Shown piece after piece: positions 8,470 through 16,768 of a stretch of DNA of 45,120 nucleotides. Position numbers and translations under genes: made by a program. The notes beneath the pieces are model-generated. The model saw only the letters and a list, made by a program, of their open reading frames with translations. It was not told where the DNA came from and did no database searches. Origin of the DNA: a bacterium (GTDB taxonomy: Bacteria; Patescibacteriota; Patescibacteriia; SG8-24). Numbering within the stretch: position 1 is the first letter of the stretch; every line of letters starts with the position of its first letter. The stretch covers positions 1 to 45,120 of the forward strand of contig JAKAKZ010000006.1 in the NCBI GenBank assembly GCA_021824285.1. The letters run 5' to 3'.

Positions 8470-8483
8470 CCTCAATCACTATT

Positions 8484-9995
8484 ATGCCCAAATACTACCT
8501 CACCACCCCCATCTACTACGTGAACGACGTGCCGCACATCGGCCATTTCTACACGACCGTGGCCGCGGACGTGCTGGCGCGCTACCGCCGCCGGCGCGGC
8601 GACGAGGTGATGTTCCTCACGGGCACGGACGAGAACAGCCAGAAGAACGTCGAGGCCGCAGCCAAAAACGGCTACGCAGAGATCCAGCCGTACCTTGACA
8701 TGATGTCCGGACGCTGGCGCGAGACCTGGACCGCGCTCGACATTTCCTTTGACGATTTCATCCGCACCACCGAGGACCGGCACAAGAAAGCCGTGGAGAA
8801 ATTCTGGCGCGCGGTGGAGGCGAAGGGGGACATCTACCAGGGCGACTACGAGGGGCTGTACTGCGCGGGCTGCGAGGCCTTCGTGCTCGAGTCCGAGCTC
8901 GTGGACGGCAAATGCGCCATTCACAAGAAGGAGCCCAACCGGCTGAAGGAGAAGAACTGGTTTTTCCGCCTGTCCGGCTACCGCGAGAAGCTCCTGGCAC
9001 ACATCGACGCGCATCCGGAGTTCATCCAGCCGGTCGGCCGGCGCAACGAGGTCCGGAGCTACGTGGACAAGTTCATGTCCGACGTCAGCATCTCCCGCGA
9101 ATCCATGAAATGGGGAATTCCCGTGCCCGGCGACGCGAAGAGCGTCATTTACGTCTGGTTCGACGCCCTGATCAACTACTTGTCGGGCGTGGGCTACGGC
9201 ACGGACGACGCCGCATTCGCCAAATGGTGGCCGGCGGACCTGCATCTCGTGGGCAAGGACATCATCAAGTTCCACTGCGCGCTCTGGCCGGCGATGCTCC
9301 TGTCCGCCGGGCTGCCGCTGCCGCGCACGGTCTTCGCGCACGGCTTCTTCACCGTGAACGGCGACAAGATGTCCAAGTCGCTCGGTAACGTGGTGGATCC
9401 GAAAGGGGTTTGCGCCACCTATGGGATAGACCCAGTGCGCTACTTTCTCCTGCGCGAGATCGGCTTCGGCAGCGATGGCGACTTTTCGCTCGCGCGGCTG
9501 GCCGAACGCTACGCCGGAGATTTGGGCAACGACCTCGGCAATCTGCTGCATCGGACGCTCTCCATGACCGAAAAATATTTCGCCGGGAAGGTTCCGGCAC
9601 CCGCCACGGGCGACACGGCCGCGGTCTGGACGGCCTATGAGGCGGCCATGGACGGGCTGGATTTCGCCGCCGCGCTCGATGCGGCCTGGGGACTGATGCG
9701 CGACTCCAACCGTCTGGTGGACACCGAAAAGCCGTGGGTGCTGGCCAAAACCGACACGGTTCGGCTTGCAAACGTCATGTATACGCTCCTGGAGCGCCTA
9801 CGCCAGCTTTCCTGGCTTTTGGAGCCGTTCCTGCCGCATATCGCGCCGAAAATCCGCGAACAGCTCGGTTGCGCGGCCGCGGAACAGGGCAAAACATGGG
9901 AACAGGCCAAGATTTGGGGCGGACTGCCGGAGGGTGGTACAATCTCCAAAGGGGAACCCCTTTTCCCCAGGCTCGAAGAGCCGAAAAAAGCCTAA
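8484..9995 (+). CDS. metG: Methionyl-tRNA synthetase
   Basis: YYLTTPIYYVNDVPHIGHFYTTVAADVLARYRR; FLTGTDENSQKN; KMSKSLGN signature. Confidence 0.97.
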   Translation: MPKYYLTTPIYYVNDVPHIGHFYTTVAADVLARYRRRRGDEVMFLTGTDENSQKNVEAAAKNGYAEIQPYLDMMSGRWRETWTALDISFDDFIRTTEDRHKKAVEKFWRAVEAKGDIYQGDYEGLYCAGCEAFVLESELVDGKCAIHKKEPNRLKEKNWFFRLSGYREKLLAHIDAHPEFIQPVGRRNEVRSYVDKFMSDVSISRESMKWGIPVPGDAKSVIYVWFDALINYLSGVGYGTDDAAFAKWWPADLHLVGKDIIKFHCALWPAMLLSAGLPLPRTVFAHGFFTVNGDKMSKSLGNVVDPKGVCATYGIDPVRYFLLREIGFGSDGDFSLARLAERYAGDLGNDLGNLLHRTLSMTEKYFAGKVPAPATGDTAAVWTAYEAAMDGLDFAAALDAAWGLMRDSNRLVDTEKPWVLAKTDTVRLANVMYTLLERLRQLSWLLEPFLPHIAPKIREQLGCAAAEQGKTWEQAKIWGGLPEGGTISKGEPLFPRLEEPKKA

Positions 9996-10007
9996 TCGAA
10001 TAGCCTT

Positions 10008-10520
10008 ATGACCACCGTGGATTTCGTCATCCTGGTTCTGCTGGGCGGTTTTACGCTGTTCGGGCTGTGGTTCGGCGTCATTCACATGATCGGGTCGTTC
10101 GTCGCCCTGGTGCTGGGGGCCTATGCAGCGGGGCACTATTATGAGGCTTTTGCCCAATGGATCGCCGGACTCACCGGCGGGAACCTGAATTTCTGGCGCT
10201 TGGCCTCGGTCTTCATCGTCTACGTGCTGGTCAATCGGCTGGTCGGGCTTCTCTTCTGGCTGGCTGAAAAAATATTCAATTTCGTGGCGGTCATACCGTT
10301 CCTCAAGAGCTTCAATCGGCTGCTCGGCGCGGCGCTCGGGCTCATCGAGGGCACGTTCGTGGTCGGCCTCGGCGTCTGGTTTGCGGCGCGTTTCCCGTTT
10401 TCGCCGTCTTTCACCGCCGCCCTGCAGGGTTCGCCGATCGCCCACGCCGTGCTCGGCGTCGGCTCGGTGCTCGCGCCGCTCCTGCCGGCCGCCGCGCGCC
10501 TGCTCAAGTCGGTGATCTGA
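10008..10520 (+). CDS. CvpA-like integral membrane protein
   Basis: VDFVILVLLGGFTLFGLWFGVIHMIGSFVALVLGAYAAGHYYEAF; multiple hydrophobic segments in CvpA arrangement. Confidence 0.75.
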   Translation: MTTVDFVILVLLGGFTLFGLWFGVIHMIGSFVALVLGAYAAGHYYEAFAQWIAGLTGGNLNFWRLASVFIVYVLVNRLVGLLFWLAEKIFNFVAVIPFLKSFNRLLGAALGLIEGTFVVGLGVWFAARFPFSPSFTAALQGSPIAHAVLGVGSVLAPLLPAAARLLKSVI

Positions 10521-10521
10521 T

Positions 10522-11364
10522 ATGCCGTACCTGATCGATACGCATGCGCATCTGGACGCGGACATCTACGCCAACGAGCTCGATATCGTGATCAAGGCGG
10601 CGCTCTCCGAGGATGTCTGGATGGTGACGCTCGGCAGCGATTACGCCTCGTCCGTGCGCGCCGTGGAGATCGCCGAACGCTATCCGACCGGCGTCTTTGC
10701 GGCTATCGGCCTGCATCCGAACCGGGTGCCGTTGGACCTCGGTTCCGCGGAGAAACCGCTGCAGCTGGAGAAGTTCGCTGAGCTGGCGATGCACCCGAAG
10801 GTGGTGGCGCTCGGCGAGACCGGTCTGGATTTCAGCGACCTGCCGCAGGGCAGCCGCGGCGGCCAGGAAGAGCAGCTGGCGGAACGGCTGAAGGCCAGCC
10901 AGAAAGTCGTCTTCGGCAAGTTCCTGGACCTGTCGCGCGAATTGCGCCTGCCGCTCCTGCTGCACTGCCGTGACGCCTATGAGGACATGTTCGGCATGCT
11001 CGAGACGTGGGACAAGACGACGCGCGGCTTCGATTCGCGCGGCATCCTGCACGGCTTCAGCGGTTCCTGGAAGGATGCCAAGCGGTTTTTCGGTCTGGAT
11101 TTCCTGATTTCCGTGACCGGCATCATCGCGCACGGCGCCTACCAGTCGGAACTGACCAGGAAGGCGCCGCTGTCGCGTCTCGTGCTGGAGAGCGATTGTC
11201 CGCACCTGACGGCCATGCCGTGGAACCTGCGGCGCAGCGAGCCCGGCTACCTGCCTTCCGTGCTGTCTTCGGTTGCCGGTACGCGCCGCGAAGCACCGGA
11301 GCTGGTGGCCCAGGAGACGACGCGCAACGCGCTTAATGTCCTTAAGAAGATAGCGCGCTCCTAG
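10522..11364 (+). CDS. TatD-family metal-dependent hydrolase (copy 1)
   Basis: LIDTHAHLD; IGLHPNRV; GETGLDF; LLLHCRDAYEDM; HGFSGSWKDAKRF; LESDCPHL. Confidence 0.93.
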   Translation: MPYLIDTHAHLDADIYANELDIVIKAALSEDVWMVTLGSDYASSVRAVEIAERYPTGVFAAIGLHPNRVPLDLGSAEKPLQLEKFAELAMHPKVVALGETGLDFSDLPQGSRGGQEEQLAERLKASQKVVFGKFLDLSRELRLPLLLHCRDAYEDMFGMLETWDKTTRGFDSRGILHGFSGSWKDAKRFFGLDFLISVTGIIAHGAYQSELTRKAPLSRLVLESDCPHLTAMPWNLRRSEPGYLPSVLSSVAGTRREAPELVAQETTRNALNVLKKIARS

Positions 11365-11460
11365 CGGGCGGAAGATGAAAGCTCGGAATCCAGAGCCTGG
11401 AGATGTACGTTAGCTTCAGCCCACCGGCTTTAAGCTTTCAGCGCCCTGCTGTAAGCTCGG

Positions 11461-12360
11461 ATGACTATGCCCAACCAGCGTGCCCGTTACGTCGACGCCC
11501 ACTGCCACGTGAACTTCAACGCCTATGGTGACGAGACCGAGGCGGTGGTGGCGCGCGCCAGGGCGGCCGGAGTCGCCATGGTGGCCGTCGGTTCGCGCTT
11601 CGAGACGAGCGTGTCGGCCTGCGGGTGCGCCGATCTGCACGACAACGTCTGGGCGGTGGTCGGCATGCATCCGACCCACTGCTTCGATTCTTTCGAGGAT
11701 CCGGCGGAAGAGGGGAGCGGCCGGCACGAGAAATTCGATCCGGCGCGCTATCTTGCCCTGGCCAGGACGCACAAGAAGGTCATCGCCATCGGCGAGTGCG
11801 GTATCGACTATTATCATCTGCCGGCCAAGGTGGAGCTTCCGCAGGTGCGCGAACGGCAGATGGACGTCCTGCGGCAGCATGCGGACATCGCTTTGGAGTC
11901 CGGCCGGCCGCTCATGATCCACACGCGTGACGGCAAGGGCGGCGAAAGCGCGCACACGGATGTGCTGGCCGTGCTCCGCGAATATGCCGCGGCGGGTAAG
12001 CCGCTCCGCGGCGATATTCATTGCTTCAGCGGCCGGTGGGCCGAGGCCGAGCAGTATCTGGATTTCGGCTTTTACCTTTCCTTCACGGGCAATCTGACCT
12101 ATCCGCCACGGTCGGCTGAAAAGAAGGCCGGGGAGACGCTGGCGGATGTCGTGCGGCGCATGCCCTTCGACCGCATCATCGCGGAGACCGATGCGCCGTA
12201 CCTGGCGCCCGTGCCGCACCGCGGCGAGCGTAACGAGCCGGCCTATGTCCTGGAAGTCGTGAAGAAGATCGCCGAGATCCGCGGCGTCAGCGAGGCAGAG
12301 GCCCAGAGCCAGATCCTGGAGAACACGGAGCGGATGTATGGGGTGGAGTTTGTCTGGTAG
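11461..12360 (+). CDS. TatD-family metal-dependent hydrolase (copy 2)
   Basis: YVDAHCHVNF; VVGMHPTHCFDSFE; IGECGIDYYHL; HCFSGRWAEAEQYLD; IAETDAPYLAPVPHRGERNEPAYV. Confidence 0.94.
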   Translation: MTMPNQRARYVDAHCHVNFNAYGDETEAVVARARAAGVAMVAVGSRFETSVSACGCADLHDNVWAVVGMHPTHCFDSFEDPAEEGSGRHEKFDPARYLALARTHKKVIAIGECGIDYYHLPAKVELPQVRERQMDVLRQHADIALESGRPLMIHTRDGKGGESAHTDVLAVLREYAAAGKPLRGDIHCFSGRWAEAEQYLDFGFYLSFTGNLTYPPRSAEKKAGETLADVVRRMPFDRIIAETDAPYLAPVPHRGERNEPAYVLEVVKKIAEIRGVSEAEAQSQILENTERMYGVEFVW

Positions 12361-12420
12361 ATCGGTTGGTTTGGGGGTCGGAGAGTCGAAGGGTCGGAAG
12401 GTGGTGATGTTTTTAAAATC

Positions 12421-12446
12421 AAAAATCGCGTCCTCAGACGCGGTTT
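12421..12446 (+). terminator. Intrinsic terminator after tandem tatD genes
   Basis: aatcgcgtc-ctca-gacgcggtt with one G-U pair, followed by T tract. Confidence 0.75.
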
Positions 12447-12501
12447 TTATTTTCGCTTTTAGACCCTTAAACTTTTAAACCCTTACACCCATAAAATAAA
12501 G

Positions 12502-12530
12502 AGGCCCGACACGTGTACCGTGTCGGGCCT
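12502..12530 (-). terminator. Intrinsic terminator of the minus-strand gene at 12559-13839
   Basis: Perfect 12-bp stem aggcccgacacg-tgtac-cgtgtcgggcct; T-rich sequence downstream on the minus strand (ctttatttta). Confidence 0.85.
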
Positions 12531-12558
12531 GCAGTTTACTACTGGCCGCAGAGGCTGC

Positions 12559-13839
12559 CTAGCCGCCCGAGGGCAGCTTGCCGGTGAGGGCGGCGAGTGC
12601 GGCGAGGCCCTTCACGGGCTCCGCCTTCTTCTCCGTCTTCTTGGCCGCGGCCTTGGGCTGCTTGGCCGCCTGCACCAGGGCCTCGTACCGCCGCTTCGCT
12701 CCCGAGTTCTCCCGCTCGATCATCTTCTTGACCTGCGGGTCCGCGTTCTCCGGCACCGGCTTGTAGACCGGCTCCTGGATCGCGCTGGCCCTGACCTCGA
12801 CGGTCGGCTCCGGCGCGGGCTCGGCGGCGGTCAGGGCCACCTCGGTCTTGACCGTCTCGCTCACCGTCGGCGTCTCCGCCAGCGGCAGCTCCACGTTCTC
12901 GACCTCGATGTCCTCGGCCTTGGCGGTCACGGTCGGCTCGGCCATGGGCGCCTTGGTGATCGCGATCATCACGACCCCCTCGGCGGCCTCGGCCTGGACC
13001 TTCCCGGTCTCGGCCTTGCCCTGGCGCTTCGCCTGCCGCTCCTCGCGGCGCAGCTCCTCGTTGAGCTTCAGCGCGGTCTCGTAGACCGTCTTCAGCTCGC
13101 GGATGTGCTCCTCGACCATGCGACGGGCCTCCGGCACCCGGCCGACCCGAGCCTTGTCGGACTCGAGCTGGGACCGGAGCTTGTTGTGGCAGGCGTTGAT
13201 GACCGCCGTCGGGGCCTTGGGGTTCTTCACCCCGAGGACCTCGAAGACGTTCCGCAGCTGCCCCCGGTACTGCACGAGCCCCATCTGGACCTGCTGGTCC
13301 TTGGAGACCGTGTCGCCGAGCTTCGCGCTGCCGCCCACCGTCTGCTCCGTCACGAACCCCTTGGCGACGAAGCTGAAGCCGTCCGGGCTGATCACGCCGC
13401 GGTAGCGGCGGACCTCGTTCACCGCGGGCTGGAAGCCGTGCTCCACGTAGGCGAACTGCCCGTTGGGCATGTACGCCAGGCAGAACTTGCTCCCGTCGCC
13501 GCGCTTGTGCTCCCGGAACTTCAGGTCCGCGTGCAGCGCGTTGCGGAGCGCCGCGTCAGTCATCCAGACCTCCTGGGGGAGGCCGTCGGTGCTGATGGGG
13601 GCCGCGAAGAGCCGCTTCCCCATGTCCCACCGCAGGCAGCGGTAGGAGACTTCGGGGTTGGGGTTGAAGCGGATGACGGGGTGCGTGAGCCGCCCGTCGC
13701 CGCCCTCGCACACCTTGGCGCCGTAGTCGTCGACGTCGAAGATGATGTCGGCGATCTCGGGCTCGGGGAGGCGGTTGCGGCTGTCCTGGTTGCGGCGGTT
13801 CTGCTGGGGACGGCGGTTGTTGCGGTTGTCTCGGTTCAT
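12559..13839 (-). CDS. Uncharacterised protein: R/N/Q-rich N-terminus, globular middle, degenerate J-domain-like segment, A/E/T/P/V-rich and K/A-rich C-terminal tail
   Basis: AGGAG ribosome-binding site 6 nt upstream of ATG at 13839 (MNRDNRNNRRPQQNRRNQ...); own promoter and terminator. The track's 499-aa version starts in the probable leader. Confidence 0.8.
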   Translation of the reverse strand: MNRDNRNNRRPQQNRRNQDSRNRLPEPEIADIIFDVDDYGAKVCEGGDGRLTHPVIRFNPNPEVSYRCLRWDMGKRLFAAPISTDGLPQEVWMTDAALRNALHADLKFREHKRGDGSKFCLAYMPNGQFAYVEHGFQPAVNEVRRYRGVISPDGFSFVAKGFVTEQTVGGSAKLGDTVSKDQQVQMGLVQYRGQLRNVFEVLGVKNPKAPTAVINACHNKLRSQLESDKARVGRVPEARRMVEEHIRELKTVYETALKLNEELRREERQAKRQGKAETGKVQAEAAEGVVMIAITKAPMAEPTVTAKAEDIEVENVELPLAETPTVSETVKTEVALTAAEPAPEPTVEVRASAIQEPVYKPVPENADPQVKKMIERENSGAKRRYEALVQAAKQPKAAAKKTEKKAEPVKGLAALAALTGKLPSGG

Positions 13840-14070
13840 TTCGGTCTCCTGGATACCCCATTCTGCTGGGGTCGGCATGGGGCCCGCTCCTCCGGATGAG
13901 GAAACGGGCAGTTTAGGTGGACGTCGGCCACGATGGCTTCGGTCCGTCAAGCTGCGGTTTGACACATCCTTCGGTCGCTGCGGTGCCCAGGCCAGGGGCG
14001 AAATTTGGCCAAAACTAGCTCCTTGTTTGGGTTTGTCTGTTGCCTCTGCGGTTTTCAAAGGACGTGCTAT

Positions 14071-14099
14071 TCATATCATATTTTGGGCATTTTGTCAAG
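14071..14099 (-). promoter_or_regulatory. Sigma70-type promoter for the 12559-13839 gene
   Basis: On the minus strand: TTGACA (14099-14094), 17-nt spacer, TATGAA (14076-14071). Confidence 0.75.
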
Positions 14100-14222
14100 A
14101 TTGGTTGACATCGGCGGAGATAAAAAGGAAAATATCCGCTTCCTATGCTTAAACCACTAGCGCCCAATCGCCAGATATGGTAAGAAGCCGCCAGGCTTAA
14201 GTGCCCGTATATCCGCGTATTT

Positions 14223-15617
14223 ATGTCCGAAGGGACGTCGCCGAGCGTACTGACCGCCGAGCCTGTTTCGGAAAACCAGGAAAAGACGCAACCCGAAGCC
14301 GCGCCCAAGAAGCGCCGGTTCGTGGCCTACCGCCTCGAACGCGACGCTCAGGCGGCTTCATTTTATTTCAATGAAGAATTCGAGGAGTGGGATCGCGCCG
14401 CCGCGGAGTACCGGCTCAAGCGCAGCCGCGCGGCCATCGCCGTACCGGCCGAGGCCCAGCGCCGCTTTATGGCCGGCGACGACGCCTTCCGCGTCACACT
14501 GGCGGAATTCTGCAACGGACTGCGCCGCGAGCTCGACGGCCGAGGCGTGAAGATGTATTTCGACATCGCCAAGGGCGAGGAAGCGGCAACGCCGGTCCGC
14601 GCCAAATGGACCTACTACCTGATGGGCCGCCGCGTGGACGAGTTGCTGGAGTGGGAACTCCTGCCGCCGGTCCGCGAGATGATCCGCGTGGCCGAGACGA
14701 ACCGCCATCTTTGGCCGCAGGTGGAAGGCGGGGAGGCGGTCGATGCGGAAACGGAGACCGAAGCGTTCCGCCGCCTGCGTCAGCTGCACCGGAAGTACGG
14801 CACTTGCCGCTATTACGAGACGCGCGAATGGAAACTCTGGTTCGGCCGGGCCATGCAGGCGAAGCGCGACCGGCTGATCACCGGCGAGCTCCAGCGGCTG
14901 TGCGACGAGCAGTTCCCCAGCGAGCCTTTCGGTCCGCGAGTGGAGCCGATTGCCGAGGAACTGGACGCGGTCATCCGTGCCAAGATCGTGGCCGAGGCCG
15001 AGGCCCTGCTTGAGGGCGTGGTTGGTCGCATGGACCTGCCGGCGGACGGCAGCACGGAAAGTTCGGCGGAACGCCACATTTCCGGACTGGCCAAATCGCT
15101 CGTCGAGCTGCTGTCGAACCGCTATAACGCCCAGTGTGAACGCCGCGCGGGGCGCGATTCCGTAGCCGCTTTGGTCCGCGAGACGCTCGACTTGCGCCGT
15201 CAGATTCGGGCGCGGGAAGAGGCTCGGACGGCTGCGGCCGCGGAGGAGATCTGCCGCCGGCTGGAGGACGGCGCGGGCGGCTTTAGCGTGGATATCGGTT
15301 CGGCGGAGGAGGGGCTGGAGCAGGTGCTGCGCCGCGTCACCGAGCGTTTTGTGAAGTACCCGCTGTCTGGCCTGCCGGAGGAGGCCGAGTACGATTCCGG
15401 TGCCGTGGAGATCATCGCTTCGCGCATCCGTATGTTGGCCTTCGGCGAGGCGACGCCGGCGCTCTCGGCCAAGTTCCGCAGCAATGTCGCGTCCTACGAT
15501 TCGGCGAGCGGCCGTCTGACCGTGCATGATGCGCGCCGCCTGGAATCCTTCGTCAACCGCCTCTACGCCGGGGTGGCGCCGAAGAGCGTCGCGAGCGAGA
15601 TGGCGCCGACCGCATGA
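14223..15617 (+). CDS. Hypothetical protein, charged and mostly helical in appearance
   Basis: Long ORF with coherent protein-like composition (MSEGTSPSVLTAEPVSENQEKTQPEAAPKKRRFVAYRLERDAQAASFYFNEEFEEWDRAA...); no family recognised. Confidence 0.75.
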   Translation: MSEGTSPSVLTAEPVSENQEKTQPEAAPKKRRFVAYRLERDAQAASFYFNEEFEEWDRAAAEYRLKRSRAAIAVPAEAQRRFMAGDDAFRVTLAEFCNGLRRELDGRGVKMYFDIAKGEEAATPVRAKWTYYLMGRRVDELLEWELLPPVREMIRVAETNRHLWPQVEGGEAVDAETETEAFRRLRQLHRKYGTCRYYETREWKLWFGRAMQAKRDRLITGELQRLCDEQFPSEPFGPRVEPIAEELDAVIRAKIVAEAEALLEGVVGRMDLPADGSTESSAERHISGLAKSLVELLSNRYNAQCERRAGRDSVAALVRETLDLRRQIRAREEARTAAAAEEICRRLEDGAGGFSVDIGSAEEGLEQVLRRVTERFVKYPLSGLPEEAEYDSGAVEIIASRIRMLAFGEATPALSAKFRSNVASYDSASGRLTVHDARRLESFVNRLYAGVAPKSVASEMAPTA

Positions 15618-15623
15618 CGTCAA

Positions 15624-15653
15624 TTGACATCGGTCTTTTTTCCGTGACATGAT
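15624..15653 (+). promoter_or_regulatory. Possible sigma70-type promoter for the 54-aa micro-ORF
   Basis: TTGACA (15624-15629), 18-nt spacer, CATGAT (15648-15653). Confidence 0.45.
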
Positions 15654-15685
15654 GACGCCATAGGCACTTATATCCGGAGATAATT

Positions 15686-15850
15686 ATGACCCTGCCCGCC
15701 TGGCAAATCGAAGAGATCGAAAAGGAGCGGCGACGTCGGGAACAGCCGGAGCGGGAAAGACCGCGTCTGCCGGTGCCGGAGCCGCCGCCACCGCCGGAGA
15801 AAGAACCGGACCGCAAAAAGGACGATGGCGTCATAACCATCGACTTGTGA
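15686..15850 (+). CDS. 54-aa Pro/Arg/Glu-rich small protein, absent from the ORF track
   Basis: MTLPAWQIEEIEKERRRREQPERERPRLPVPEPPPPPEKEPDRKKDDGVITIDL*; ccggaga purine-rich site upstream of ATG; terminator directly after stop. Confidence 0.75.
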   Translation: MTLPAWQIEEIEKERRRREQPERERPRLPVPEPPPPPEKEPDRKKDDGVITIDL

Positions 15851-15867
15851 CGGACTACAATGGAGAC

Positions 15868-15896
15868 AGCCGTCCGCTTCGGGCGGCTTTTCTTTT
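15868..15896 (+). terminator. Intrinsic terminator after the 54-aa ORF
   Basis: agccgtcc-gcttc-gggcggct stem (one G-U pair) followed by tttctttttg. Confidence 0.8.
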
Positions 15897-15908
15897 TGTA
15901 TTGCCGCT

Positions 15909-15926
15909 GTCATGGCGTTCCATGAC
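15909..15926. promoter_or_regulatory. Palindromic candidate operator gtcatgg-cgtt-ccatgac
   Basis: Perfect 7-4-7 palindrome upstream of the TrmB-like gene; the CATGAC/GTCATG half-site recurs nearby. Confidence 0.5.
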
Positions 15927-15982
15927 GTCTTTCAGCTTTAAAAAGGTAAAGTTGTTGTCTAGGCGCATGACAGCGTGATATC

Positions 15983-16768
15983 ATGTCCGCAAATATGGAC
16001 GCTGTCCGTCTGCTGGAACAATTGGGACTGCCGCAACGGGAGATACGCGTCTACCTGGCCCTACTGACCGGAGGGCCTTCTTCGGTCCGGAAATTGGCCA
16101 AGGACACCGGCCTGAATCGCGGCAGCGCCTATGACGCGCTGAAATCCCTGCAGCAGCGCGGTCTCACGGGCATGTACCAGAAGCATAAGAAGCAGTTCTT
16201 TATGGCCGAAGAGCCGGAAAAGCTCTTGGACCTCGTGGAGCTTCAGGAGCGCTCGATCGTCTCGCTCAAACGCGGCGTCTCCGAAGCGCTGCCGGAGCTG
16301 CGGTCGCTTTATGTCCACGGCGGGAGCAAGCCGGTGGTCAAGTATTATGAGGGCCCGAAGGGCGTGAACATCATCCTGCATGACGTCCTGCGGACGATGT
16401 CCGAGAGCGCCGACAAGACCTACCGCGTCTACTCGTCCGTGGCTTTGCGTGAATATATCTACAAGGAATTTCCGCACTTCACGAAGGAACGGGTGGCCCG
16501 CGGCCTGCATGTGCGGGTCATCGCGGTTGGGGCCGGCGGCGCGGAGCAGCCGCTGTCGGAGCGGCGCTGGCTGCCGGCGCAGGACGGTTCGCCGACCTAC
16601 AATATCGTCTATGGCGGCAAGGTGGCTTTCCTGTCGCAGGACGGCCGTGGCGCGCTCATCGGCGTGCTCGTCGAGGACGAGCGGGTGGCCCAATCGGAGC
16701 GGCTTATCTTCGATCATGTCTGGGCCACGCTGGAGCAAGTGAAAACGCCGGTATGCGCTCGGTCGTGA
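15983..16768 (+). CDS. TrmB-family HTH transcriptional regulator (start may be ATG 15995)
   Basis: LLEQLGLPQREIRVYLALLTGGPSSVRKLAKDTGLNRGSAYDALKSLQQRGLTGMYQKHKKQFFMAEEPEKLL, a TrmB-type winged helix with C-terminal effector-like domain. Confidence 0.88.
   Translation: MSANMDAVRLLEQLGLPQREIRVYLALLTGGPSSVRKLAKDTGLNRGSAYDALKSLQQRGLTGMYQKHKKQFFMAEEPEKLLDLVELQERSIVSLKRGVSEALPELRSLYVHGGSKPVVKYYEGPKGVNIILHDVLRTMSESADKTYRVYSSVALREYIYKEFPHFTKERVARGLHVRVIAVGAGGAEQPLSERRWLPAQDGSPTYNIVYGGKVAFLSQDGRGALIGVLVEDERVAQSERLIFDHVWATLEQVKTPVCARS

Noticed and set aside
12520-13899. 459-aa plus-strand ORF opposite the minus-strand J-like gene
   Set aside because: Low-complexity G/L/R/V-rich translation, antisense to a gene with clear promoter, RBS and terminator; typical spurious ORF in high-GC DNA.
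13840-14058. N-terminal extension of the J-like protein (499-aa version)
   Set aside because: The predicted TSS lies only a few nt upstream of ATG 14058, no RBS precedes it, and an excellent AGGAG-ATG pair exists at 13839; the extension is probably leader RNA. Not excluded.
14358-15650. 430-aa minus-strand ORF
   Set aside because: Antisense shadow of the 14223-15617 ORF; His/Arg/Ala-rich composition with no motif.
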